Shown here piece after piece: positions 33,605-44,166 of a DNA stretch of 64,000 nt. Both the position numbers and the translations under genes were made by a program. Source of the DNA: Hexactinellida sp. DTS-2022. Taxonomy: Eukaryota > Porifera > Hexactinellida. The stretch's first letter is position 1. Every line of letters starts with the position of its first letter. Below the pieces are notes generated by a model. The model did not search any database. It was not told where the DNA came from and saw only the letters and a program-made list of their open reading frames with translations. The stretch covers positions 3,100,001 through 3,164,000 of the forward strand of contig JAPNXP010000011.1 in the NCBI GenBank assembly GCA_028753945.1, given 5' to 3'.

Positions 33605-34180
33605 TCAAACCGAATATCAGTATTCATGAATAGTTTCCCTACCGAATACGAATACTGATATTCGGTTGAGTACCTGAATACGAACACTCATAATATTCAG
33701 TTGCTTTAACCGAATATGAAACTAATATTATTTCGGTTCTTTAAACCCAATACGAATACTGATAATTTTCGGTTACGTCGACCGAATTCGAATACTGATA
33801 ATGTTTAGTAAGTCAACCGAATAGCCAGGGATTTATCCATGAGCGCGAAACGCTCCTTTGGAGTACGTGTATTATTTTATTTAAAAAACTAATTAGGAGC
33901 GCCGAAAAATTGGAATCTTCTCCTATACCGTAACCTTAATTTGTGATTTATGCGTTTTAAAATTGGATCAGACCAGGATTAGGAGCGTATTTGCAAACGG
34001 CTGTATAGTACACTTCCGAATACGAATACTTATAATATTCGGATACTTCAACCGAATACGATTACTGATAATATTCGGTTGGGAGACCGAATACCGAATA
34101 GTGATATCATATCATGTTGGCACCCGGATACCGAATAGTGATAATTATCAGGTTGGCAGCCGAATACCGAATAGTGATAC
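33605..34180. repeat. Minisatellite of about 32 bp, ACCGAATACGAATACTGATA
   Basis: Imperfect tandem copies of ACCGAATACGAATACTGATA plus ATATTCGGTT fill this stretch, later degenerating to ACCGAATAGTGATA. A hAT-like MITE interrupts it at about 33826-34015. Confidence 0.8.
33826..34015. mobile_element. hAT-like MITE in the minisatellite
   Basis: CAGGGATTTATCCATGAGCG and internal GGAGCG words match the MITEs at 58788-58980 and 12171-12355. The right end is degraded (CTGTATAGTACACT) and the flanks are minisatellite, so the TSD is unclear. Confidence 0.6.
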
Positions 34181-34190
34181 AGTATATATA

Positions 34191-34624
34191 TAGTAGAACT
34201 CGGTTAAGACGTACCACCTTGGGAGACAAGAAAAAGTACGTACTAACCGAGGTACGTCTTATCCGTATGCATAATCCACAAGTTGAAATAATGACTTGTT
34301 CAATGATGTGAATTGATGTATGGTATACAAGTAAACGTATAACATACTTAACGATATGATTAAAGTATTTTAGTTGTCACCTACTCACTTAAACCAAATA
34401 ATACCTGAGTTCTGCTGATAGTTTTCTAAAGTACGTACTAACCGAATTAAAATTCATACATTTTATTTAATTGGGAATAGAAATTGGTGCGTCTTATCCG
34501 AGTACGTATTAACCGAATCATTTATAATGGATCAGATAAGAGGAAAAATCGGTTATTAGAGAACAGTACGTAATATCCTAGATTACGTCTTAAGCCGAGT
34601 ACGTACTAAGCGAGTTCCACTGTA
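34191..34624. mobile_element. pogo/Tigger-like MITE, copy 2
   Basis: It begins AGTAGAACTCGGTTAAGACG and ends GTACTAAGCGAGTTCCACTG, giving TIRs of about 25 bp. The interior repeats GTACGT and AACCGA. Strongly similar to 52027-52664. Confidence 0.75.
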
Positions 34625-35276
34625 TATCAGGTTGGCAACCTAATATCATATTCGGAAATAATATCAGGTTCAAGAAAATATATCAGTTTCGGTTTCAACT
34701 TTGATTAAAATACACTAATCTACTATATTTTGATTATATTAGTTTAATTTTTAATTTTACCCGCAATTATTTTGTCCATATTTAGAACATAAGTTGGTCT
34801 ATACACTTATGGTTTGTTAGATATATTTAAAATCATTTACTCAAGATTCTTCCAAAAGATATGATTGAAAAACTAATAATTAAAAGTTAAAACTCGACAG
34901 CCAACTTTTAATAATTTAGCTGAACAACCACAATGTTTTCTTAAAATTTCGAATTTATCGAATATTAGAAGTAAGCCAGTAAGTTCGTGGCAACTAAACG
35001 AACTTATCGGGAAATTTCGTGAATTTATAATTAACGTTTTTGAATTATATGTGCCATTATATTATCATTGTGAGAAAACTTGACGAAGCGAGACAGATAC
35101 AGATTTGAGGCTTGGTATGCAACTGACGGACGAAATTTCCGACATATAATTTAGCAAATTATTGAAAGTGATTATTTTATGTATTATTATAACTAGGATT
35201 AAATGACCACTGTATTATGAAACTCATCTATTACAGCAACAAAGAAAAGTCGTTAAAATGCCCATTTTGTGAATAA
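34625..35276. other. No feature seen
   Basis: AT-rich DNA. The first 60 bases still resemble the ATATCAGGTTGG minisatellite words. No coding signal. Confidence 0.5.
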
Positions 35277-36360
35277 TCTATATTATTAAATCTCGATTGT
35301 TGTTTGTTTGTGTGTTTGTCCGGATTGTATTAAAGTGATGGGGGAATAGAAACCGCATTAATATATGAGATATAAACTAACTGTCAAATGTTATAATTGG
35401 TAAACAAATGTTATAATAGGTAAACAAGTATGCTGAACACGAGTTTCGCATTTACATATTTATAATATGAATATTTGTTGTTGTTGTTTACACAAAATAG
35501 GTAAACAATTAATGAAAATTCAAAATCAACCTAGAAGTTAACTTTCAACGGGTATTAAAGGTAAACAAGTATGCTGAACACGATTTTCGCGTTTAAAAAT
35601 TTCTAATATGAATATTTGTTGTTGTTGTTGTTTACACAAAATAGTTAAACAAATTAATGAAAATTCAAAATCAACCTAGAAGTTAGCTTTCAACGAGTAT
35701 TATAGGTAAACAAGTATGCTGAACACGATTTTCGCGTTAAAAATTTATAATATGAATATTTGTTGTTGTTTACACAAAATAGGTAAACATAATTAATGAA
35801 AATTCAAAATCAAACTAGAAGTTAACTTTCAACGGGTATTATAGGTAAACAAGTATGCTGAACACGATTTTCGCGTTTAAAATTTTCTAATATGAATATT
35901 TGTTGTTGTTGTTAACACAAAATAGGTAAACAAATTAATGAAAATTCAAAATCAACCTAGAAGTTAGCTTTCAACGGGTATTATAGGTATACAAGTATGC
36001 TGAACACGATTTTCGCAGTTAAAAAATTTCTAATATGAATATTTATTGTTGTTTACACAAAATAGGTAAACAAATTAATGAAAATTCAAAATCAACCTAG
36101 AAGTTAGCTTTCAACGGGTATTATAAGTAAACAAGAGAGCTGAACACGAATTTCACATTTATAAAATTATAATATGAGTATTTGTTGTTGTTGTTGTTGT
36201 TTACACAAATAGGTAAACAAATTAATGAAAATTCAAAATCATAACGTCCCTTTCTACCATTTTCATGGTAGCAAGTGTGAGGGTAAGGCCGCATAGCGGC
36301 CGTTAACTTAAGGTGCGTAGCACCAATCTGTCGCAAAGCAACCGAGACCGAAGGGCTCGT
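35277..36360. mobile_element. Helitron-like element with amplified internal repeat
   Basis: The 5-prime start is TCTATATTATTAAATCTCG. The 3-prime end has hairpins GGCCGCATAGCGGCC and GGTGCGTAGCACC and then CGAGACCGAAGGGCTCGT, matching 6440-6790. Compared with that copy, about 850 bases of tandem repeat have been added. Confidence 0.55.
35390..36240. repeat. Tandem repeat, unit about 140 bp, six copies
   Basis: Each unit runs through AGGTAAACAAATTAATGAAA, CCTAGAAGTTAGCTTTCAAC, GGGTATTATAGGTAAAC, GCTGAACACGATTTTCGC and AATATTTGTTGTTGTT. The TTG triplet run varies in length between units. Confidence 0.85.
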
Positions 36361-37197
36361 TTAAGAATAAACCGTGATGATATTGTTCATTTATGGTTTT
36401 GAATATTTCTTTCTGAACAATTAGTTTATCCATAGACTCCTTTAAATAAGGACTGTAGGCGCTCATTCTCGGGTCCTGGAACTTGGGTCCATTAGGTATT
36501 TCGTAATCGGTTAAAGTTAGACACATAAAATGTATTATTGTCGTATAGGAAGTCATAGTTAAGGAGTACAACGGTTATATTGGATTATCGAAAATATTTG
36601 TGGAATGTGAGTTATGCGGTTTTCACACCTTTCCATAAATGGTAATATTGTTAAAATATCGAGATCAGTTAGCTTTAGACATATGAAATGTATTATTGTC
36701 GTATAGGAAGTCATATTTGGGAGTCTAACGGACATATTGGATTATCGAAAATATTTGTGGAATGTGAGTTAGGCCGTTTTCACACCTTTCCATATATGGT
36801 AATATTAATAAAACCACGACAAGAGTTAAAGTTAGGCATATTTAAATATATTATTTGCGGATAGGTAGTATAATATGGTGAGCTATTTGTCGTGATAATT
36901 ATTTGCTATACCTCTAATGTTTAAGTTAAGTTACAAGTATGGATTTGATTAGTATGATTGTTAGCAATATAACATGGAGAAAGTATTATCAGTACATTGA
37001 CTGTATCTAAAAAGTGTTCACAATTAATCATTTTTTTCTTGTAACTTTTCCCTCCGTCGAAGACATCCAAGCTGTTGCTCACGATCACTGAAGTGGTTAA
37101 CTTGAGCTTTTAAGAGAGTATTAACTAATGACTCAGTAATGAGTTAGAGCTACATTGTCTTCAGCAAGAGGATGGTCAAAAAATGAAAGGACTTTAA

Positions 37198-38285
37198 TTA
37201 CATATGTTCGACAACTATTTTTGGCCCCGGAAGTAACTCAAGAAGATTAACAGCAGTTTGAACAAAACAAGTCGTGGACAATGTTGGCACTCTCAGCCCT
37301 CCCCTGTCGAGTTCTTGTAGAAATTCAGTAGATACTAGGTTCCCTTCCAATTCACCAAGCTTAAATGTTATATATCCAGCAATGAACACTACTTTGTGCT
37401 TTAAAGTATTCCTTTGAATCAAGGAGGAGTTGAGTGTCCTCAATACTGATCTCTTGCATTAGCTCTATATCTCCCAAACTGACTGGCGTTGTACATTCTG
37501 GGAAGGTAAACTCTGGAATTCTTTGAGGAATTATATTGTATTTCAGCAACTGATGTAATCGCTGTGCTTTGGCTGCTGAGAGTACATCAACAATATCAAT
37601 GTAAAAGTTTCCTCCATTGCGCTGTCTGGCTTGTCCAAAGATTTTTCCAAGGGGCACACCCAGTGGCGGCGCCAGGGCGCCGCCGCTGGGGGGGCACCAG
37701 GTGGGCAAACCTGAACCCAGGGGGGGCACACCTTTTTAGAAAAAAACGCAGGAATTCATAGTTGCCGTCGAGACTCGAGAATCCACAAATTTTCCCAGTT
37801 AAGTAGAAAAAACTAATCCCAATTTGCCCAAAACTCCAAGAATCGCAAGCCGTCCGCATTTCAAATTGGTGGATCTTGTTGTTCATGTTCAATATTGTTC
37901 ATATTTCGCTAAAAATATCTGAGAATATTTGTTTTCCAAAGAATCTTTGAAAAGTGTGCCCCCCCCCTGGCGGGGGGGCACCATTTTCCCATGGGGGGGC
38001 ACGTGCCCCCCCTGGCCCCCCCCTGGCGCCGCCACTGGGCACACCTTTAAAATATGTAGGAGGTCCAATTGGTCGCTTTCCTCCCCGTACAGTTACCCAT
38101 TTGCATTCAAAGTGTGATGAACAGACAAATATCTCTTTTCGATCGTTTAGACTCCCAGGTTCATTAGGCATGGCCTCAATCCATCTTGTCCTTTCAACCC
38201 TATCTGTGGGAAAACTGACAACTTGACTATATGGTTCCCCATCATAGTTACCACGACAGTTGAATGCTGCACAACGTTTTGGCAT
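37198..38285 (-). pseudogene. THAP domain fused to P-transposase C-terminus; catalytic core missing
   Basis: The start at 38285 reads MPKRCAAFNCRGNYDGE with CSSHF, a THAP zinc finger of about 85 aa ending in PPTYFKGVP. Once the MITE is discounted, the next residues are LGKIFGQARQRNGGNF, which in P transposases directly follow the DPLE motif that holds the catalytic Glu. The whole RNase H-like core is therefore absent while the fusion stays in frame. A 1-nt shift near 37430 precedes FIAGYITFKLGELEGN. The layout resembles repressor-type deletion derivatives such as Drosophila KP, although the MITE and shift probably prevent that now. Confidence 0.85.
37661..38037. mobile_element. GC-rich hAT-like MITE, 377 bp, TSD GGCACACC
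   Basis: It starts CAGTGGCGGCGCCAGGG and ends CCTGGCGCCGCCACTG, flanked by GGCACACC at 37653-37660 and 38038-38045. C- and G-runs flank its interior. Confidence 0.92.
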
Positions 38286-39059
38286 GATTATTGTGTTGCT
38301 TGTGAGATTATATGCTAAATTTTGTAATACGAAATAAAATGAAAAAACTAAGCAATATTATTCTTTACGATCAACATTTAGTTCGATAATACTTTCTCCA
38401 TGCTAACAATCATACTAATCAAATCCATACTTGTAACTTAACTTAAACATTAGAGGTATAGCAAATAATTATCACGACAAATAGCTCACCATATTATACT
38501 ACCTATCCGCAAATAATATATTTAAATATGCCTAACTTTAACTCTTGTCGTGGTTTTATTAATATTACCATATATGGAAAGGTGTGAAAACGGCCTAACT
38601 CACATTCCACAAATATTTTCGATAATCCAATATGTCCGTTAGACTCCCAAAATATGACTTCCTATACGACAATAATACATTTCATATGTCTAAAGCTAAC
38701 TGATCTCGATATTTTAACAATATTACCATTTATGGAAAGGTGTGAAAACCGCATAACTCACATTCCACAAATATTTTCGATAATCCAATATAACCGTTGT
38801 ACTCCTTAACTATGACTTCCTATACGACAATAATACATTTTATGTGTCTAACTTTAACCGATTACGAAATACCTAATGGAACCAAGTTCCAGGACCCGAG
38901 AATGAGCGCCTACAGTCCTTATTTAAAGGAGTCTATGAGTTTATCATACTAGACGATTTTAATTGTGGCTAAATAAAGCGATGTATTAAAACTATTTTTA
39001 TATTTTTGAAGTAATAGGATATTGCGCTTTCAGTTTACCATTAAATTGAAACGATTATT

Positions 39060-39960
39060 GACATAACAAAAATGGACTCAAATGTTTACAATTGTTTTAT
39101 TGGTAAAAGAGCATGCTGAACACGAATTTCGCATTTGCAAATTTATTTATTGATATGTATTGTCATTGTTTACAAATATATGTAAATATATAAATCAAAT
39201 TCAAAATAGACTTAGACTCTAGCTATCAATGGGCATGCGCGGCGCCAGGTAATTTCGAACTGTCGTGGGGGGGGGGGGGGGGGCAGCTTATCCATCTGTC
39301 AGAATTTATCTGAAATCAATGGAACTACGATGAACTTATCATACTACAAACTATCCAGGTATATAGGGACTTCATCGAAATCCAGAGATTTTTCTGAAAT
39401 TATATTTGCTTATATACCCGTTACTAAATAAGCTTTGTATTCAAATAATCTCATTCTTGAAGAAAATAATTATCACAAATAGTGTTAATAAATTTTTATT
39501 TGCTACTTTGGCGGTGCGGCGATGCTATTATTCGAGATATACGGTAACAATATGTATGCTTTGCGAGCGAGCTAAAGTTTTTAGACATCGAGGCTCTAGA
39601 TTCTAGTCATTAATCCAGGGTTCACCTTGGGCGAAGTTATAGCATATTATTTTAACTTGAGAATATCCTAAAATCCTACCTCCCCTCCTACGGGGGGGGC
39701 AGAGTTTAATCTACCGGAGGCGGTTGCCCCCCTGCCCCCCCTCTGGCGTCGGCCTGTCAACGGGTATTTAGGTAAAGAAGATGCTGAACATAAATTTCAC
39801 ATATAATTTTTTAATGAATATTTATTGTCATTGTTTACAAAGATAAGTTAATAAATACATTACATTCGAAGTCGACTTAGATTTAGGTAAAGAAGTATGA
39901 TGAACACAAAATTCAAATATAAATTTCTTATGTTAATATTTTTCTTCTTATTTACCATTG
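39060..39960. mobile_element. Diverged Helitron-like repeat copies split by a MITE
   Basis: GCTGAACACGAATTTCGCAT, CATTGTTTACAAA and GTCAACGGGTATTTAGG are the same words as in the 140-bp unit at 35390-36240. A GC-rich MITE interrupts at 39234-39756. Confidence 0.6.
39234..39756. mobile_element. hAT-like MITE with G-run, TSD TCAAYGGG
   Basis: The left end is CATGCGCGGCGCCAGG and the right end, reverse complemented, is CAGGCCGACGCCAGAG. The flanks are TCAATGGG (39226-39233) and TCAACGGG (39757-39764), 7 of 8 identical. Confidence 0.75.
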
Positions 39961-40082
39961 AAATAGCGAGACCGCATTGAGATAGAATTGGCACAGCTTT
40001 TTAGATGAACTGATGAAAGTTTGAAATTGGTTATGAAGTTACAGGTTGACGATCTTTTCTGCAAGTGAGTTTGGTTATTTTC

Positions 40083-40146
40083 GGATACCGACAATTCGTA
40101 CCACGACAATTCGTACCAGCGACAATTCGTACCACGACAATTAGTA
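40083..40146. promoter_or_regulatory. Tandem 15-bp words at the MULE left end
   Basis: CGACAATTCGTACCA occurs four times in a row with small variation; the right end near 43835-43880 has further, more degraded copies. These could be transposase-binding sites; this is inferred from repetition at both termini. Confidence 0.45.
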
Positions 40147-40449
40147 TCTAATTTAATTGGTCTAATTATTTATAAAAGTTAGGTATAAATTATTGTATTT
40201 TTATTTGAGTATTAAATTAAGGATTAAATTGCTGTATCTACAGTAAGATTATAATTATAATATCTTGTGATCAACTAAATCGTTTCTGATGATAAACTAA
40301 ACTAAACAATAGATGTAGCTTCTATTCATCTGAGTAACTTTGATTGTTCTCAGTAACTTCGTCATTAACTGGGTGGAAATCACATGTAAAATTTACCGCT
40401 ATAAATAAAAATATAAGCATAAAATTTATAACATTGTTCGAGCAAAGAA

Positions 40450-41487
40450 ATTTAACATATGGAGCCCCCTCTGGCTCCGCCTTCCAGGCTAATAAAGACT
40501 CAAAGTGGAGGAAACAAGCTGGTGGAGAGAGTATACATATACGGACAACACAGGAGAGTAGGAGAGGATGGCATTGGCCGTGCGAGAAGAGAGCGATATG
40601 TAATGCTAGAAACACACCCAAGGCACGGAGATAGTGAAACGCACGAATGAGCACCTCCACACCCCTGATGAGCAGGAAGTGAGCTGCTGTGAGACCAATA
40701 TAGGCATCAAGAGGCGGGCACGGGAGTCGCAGGACAGCTCACACCACATAGTGTGGGAGAGTATGGTGACGTTATCTGAGGGCACGGCTGTTAAGCTACC
40801 CAAGCTGGACAGCCTGAAGCGGACAATACAGCTCCAGCGCGTGCAGCATCTGGCAGCCCCGGTGCAGCCTGCCGGTCTGTAGGAGCTGGTGCTACCAGCA
40901 GAGTACCAATAGACAGCCAAGGGGGAGCAGTTCTCCTCTACGACTCGGGACCGGATATGCAGAGGATCCTCATCTTCGGGACACAGCGCAACCTGGAGAT
41001 GCTGCGACTATCGGGCTACTGGATGGCTGACGACACCTTCAAGACGGCTCCCTCCCTCTTTGCCCAGGTTTATGTGGTGCATGCACTCCGTGGAGGGCCT
41101 CATGTCATGCGGGATGGTCACCTGCTGCCGAGTCTGTTCGTGCTGCTGCCCAACAAGACGGAGGCTACCTACAGGAGGATGTGGGAGCAGATTCGCCTAC
41201 TCTGTCCCCTTGCCCAGCCGAGGGAGATACTCTTGGACTTCGAGAAGGCTTCGATTAACAGCTTTGAGGCGGTGTGGCCGGACACACTGGTCAAGTGCTG
41301 CTTCTTCCACCTCACGCAGAACGTATGGCGCAAGGTGCAGGCTGCTGGCTTGCAGGCTGCCTACAGCCAGGACGAGGAGCTGGCTATGCGAATCCGACAC
41401 CTCCCAGCTCTCGCGTTCGGCCCGCTCACGGATGTGCCCGACTTGTTTGCAGCTGTAAGCGGCGCTGCTCCCGATGCCAGAGGCTGA
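40450..41487 (+). pseudogene. MULE transposase with FLYWCH-like N-terminus, GC-rich
   Basis: From 40957 the frame encodes the MULE catalytic domain: ILIFGTQRNLEMLRLSGYW, WMADDTFKTAP with the first Asp, LPSLFVLLPNKTEATYRRMW, EILLDFEKASINSF with the second Asp, and CCFFHLTQNVWRKVQ. Upstream frames (40450-40882) hold pieces consistent with a FLYWCH finger, a HLHTPDE word and a helical linker, but stops and shifts near 40640, 40882 and 40910 break them. The C-terminus is lost after 41487. Base composition is clearly GC-rich (judged by eye, over half G+C) with GTG, CTG and GCC codons, unlike the AT-rich surroundings, which hints at a recent foreign source. Confidence 0.85.
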
Positions 41488-41962
41488 GAAAGTAAGTATG
41501 TAGTAAATTAAATAGATACTCTAGAAAATCATGAATATGCGAATTCTTCAAATCTTTTGAGAAGGTGAAAGATGCAAACGAAAATAATCTGAAAATAGTA
41601 ACTGATTTCCATATTTTCGCGCAACAATGTTGCAAGAAAATTGAACATGTTCAATTCCATGCAATAATATTAGTTTCGTAAAGTAACTCATTACTAGTTG
41701 TACAAGTATAGATTCGTTTCAAGTGATCTTTTCGATTTACTATGTGGCTTTCCAGTATAATATTGTAATGGCTTCAGTTGGGAATTGGGATTTAAGCTGT
41801 TCAAATGCTGTTAATATATACTACGGGGGTAAATATGCCAAAGTAGGAAACATTCTACAAATTAGTGCGAAATCTGGATCGTTCAAATACCGAATTTGTA
41901 GACATAATTCTTGTACTTTCCTATACACTGATTGCGATGAGTGGAAAACAGCCCTTGAAATA

Positions 41963-42120
41963 CAGTGGAATTGCTTTATTAGCAACTCGCATTTTGCAAT
42001 GAAATTTGGCTTCTAATTGGGGAACAGAAATAAAATTAAAATCTCGCTTGGGAACTTAAAATATGTTGCAAATCGAGCAATGTTGCTAATAGGGGAGTTG
42101 CTAATAAAGCAATTCCACTG
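41963..42120. mobile_element. Tc1/mariner-type MITE, 158 bp
   Basis: CAGTGGAATTGCTTTATTAG at the left is matched by its reverse complement at the right, and both ends abut TA. Confidence 0.8.
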
Positions 42121-42430
42121 TATGTCATTTGCCAACACTTCTCTGAAAGGTTAATCGAACCCTGCTCAAAATCAATCAAAAGGTAATTTGGGTTGGAGTC
42201 TGGACACAAGCGTTTGATACTATTACACATCCTTCTGTTTTCCCAAGGAATCGACAAATAATCAATATTATTTTAAAAGTCAATTCATTAAATTCATAGA
42301 ATAGACAACAGCTCTCACCCCATTCTAGACAATAACACTACACTCTAACTTTATTTAATATTAGGCTAATTTAAAGTGAGATCTTCCGTGTCAATTTGAA
42401 GTTTATTAATTAATTTCGGATAAACCACTC

Positions 42431-43270
42431 CATGGCCTACTATAGCACGGCTATACATGCTGCCGAATCATAGTAGGAAATAAGAGTCCATTGTTAAATA
42501 GGTTATTTATATTTATCTCCATAACTAGTAATGATAGACGTCATAAATGTATTATAACTATATAGGAACTTGGTATCAAGGTATACATAGCATCCTTCAG
42601 AATTATGCTATGTTATCATATGATGACGTAATCGATATTTTGGGTGCGAAATATCGTGTTTTACAACCTGCTTTTACCATAGTTAAACTCGTTATAAATG
42701 TTCAAAATTGGAACATGATGATGCCCATAACTAGTTGAATAAAATATATCGAAATTATAAATGGAATGTTGACACATTCCTCGGTTGCCAGGGAAATGTA
42801 TATTTCCTAAAATGAGTCATAACTCAAAAACTATCGATTTAATGTAAACTGGGCTAGTTCTGATCTATCCGAAATATGTAACTTCCTATTCATTGATAAT
42901 ACATAAATTAAGCTTAACTTCATTAACTTTTGAGATAATGAGATAATTAGCTTAGAAAGATTATCTGCTTTTTCCAAGCTAATTATCTCATTATCTCAAA
43001 AGTTAATGAAGAGTTTAACTATGGTAAAAGCAGGTTGTAAAACACGATATTTCGCACCCAAAATATCGATTACGTCATCATATGATGACATAGCATAATT
43101 CTGAAGGATGCTATGTATACCTTGATACCAAGTTCCTATATAGTTATAATACATTTATGACGTCTATCATTACTAGTTATGGAGATAAATATAAATAACC
43201 TATTTATCAATGGACTCTTATTTCCTACTATGATTCGGCAGCATGTATAGCCGTGTTATAGTAGGCCATG
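42431..43270. mobile_element. P-like foldback MITE, 840 bp, 7-bp TSD ACCACTC
   Basis: The ends CATGGCCTACTATAGCACGG and their reverse complement start arms of about 260 bp. A second nested inverted repeat in the middle (TTCATTAACTTTTGAGATAA and its complement around 42925-43010) makes most of the element one long hairpin. The flush flanks are ACCACTC at 42424-42430 and 43271-43277. Termini resemble P element 4 (CATGGCCTACTTAATATACG). Confidence 0.88.
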
Positions 43271-44166
43271 ACCACTCTTAATCTTGTTACCAGGAGTAGA
43301 ATCTACACTGATAATATCTAGCAATGACTCATTACATTGTATGTTGAAACTTGAAATTATAAGTTAGGGCATATACAACTAGACGCTTAGAAAGTTGAGT
43401 GTTTTAAAAGATTGAATCCTTACCAAATTGATAGAGTATAGAAAGTGAGACTTTTCGCTACAACTTCGAAGGCATTCGGTACTGGTTCCATAAACGTTTC
43501 TCATAACTAAAATCATTCAATAGAATAAAGCATATATTAATGATATTTTTAAACATCTCATAATTGATGTTAAATTTAGAATGGATCAAATCAAGTAAGA
43601 GTATGTAATTACTCAACACTCGCACAATAAAGTTATTTAATCTAGTTTCAATATATATTCACACAATTGATTAGTTACCAAGTAAAAGGAATTCTTGATC
43701 TTGTAACGTTATTTCGTCAATTATTAAATTTCATCGAAAAAGAATAAAATAAGCATTCAAATTCACCAATTCAATCATATTTTAATTAGAATAACAAAAC
43801 AACTCTTATAAATAATTAGACCAATCAAATTGGATACGAATTGTCATGGTTCCAATTGTTGTGGTACGAATTGTCGGAATTCCAGTTATTTTTGTTAATC
43901 GCACACATGGCACACTTTATTGACACTTAAAAATTTGCCTATTCCATATATGACTCAATAAATTAAATATGTAGCCCCATTTGTATATATAAATTGATTT
44001 GCCTTTAAATTTCTTGCCTGATAGCTTTTACGAATTTTCTAATTAAATTTTGGTGAATTCCTCAACTTTGTTTTCATGTTATCAGCTGTTCTTGTGCAAT
44101 TCATTTGGAATTCTTCTAATTACCATTGCTATTTCGTTGTATTGAACAAATATTGCAGCATCCGAC

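Larger units (their letters stand above)
36431..38937 (-). mobile_element. P-superfamily element 3, internally deleted, 8-bp TSD AGTTTATC
   Basis: Very long TIRs (about 540 bp) begin CATAGACTCCTTTAAATAAG and are nearly identical. The flanks AGTTTATC occur at 36423-36430 and 38938-38945. Inside is a minus-strand THAP domain joined directly to the C-terminal part of a P transposase, with a GC-rich MITE (37661-38037) inserted at the junction region. Confidence 0.9.
40083..43884 (+). mobile_element. MULE (Mutator-like) transposon, 3.8 kb
   Basis: The left end GGATACCGACAATTCGTACC pairs with the right end (reverse complement TGGAATTCCGACAATTCGTA). The flanks are GTTATTTTC (40074-40082) and GTTATTTTT (43885-43893), 8 of 9 identical, the usual Mutator length. 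Each end has tandem CGACAATTCGTACCA words. A MULE transposase pseudogene lies at 40450-41487. Two MITEs (41963-42120 and 42431-43270) are nested in the 3-prime half. Confidence 0.85.

Noticed and set aside
35390..36240. Possible CRISPR or satellite gene array
   Set aside because: The units of about 140 bp are wholly repetitive and belong to a Helitron-like element.
37929..38226. Proline-rich and glycine-rich open frames
   Set aside because: Produced by C/G runs in the MITE at 37661-38037 and by the antisense of the THAP domain.
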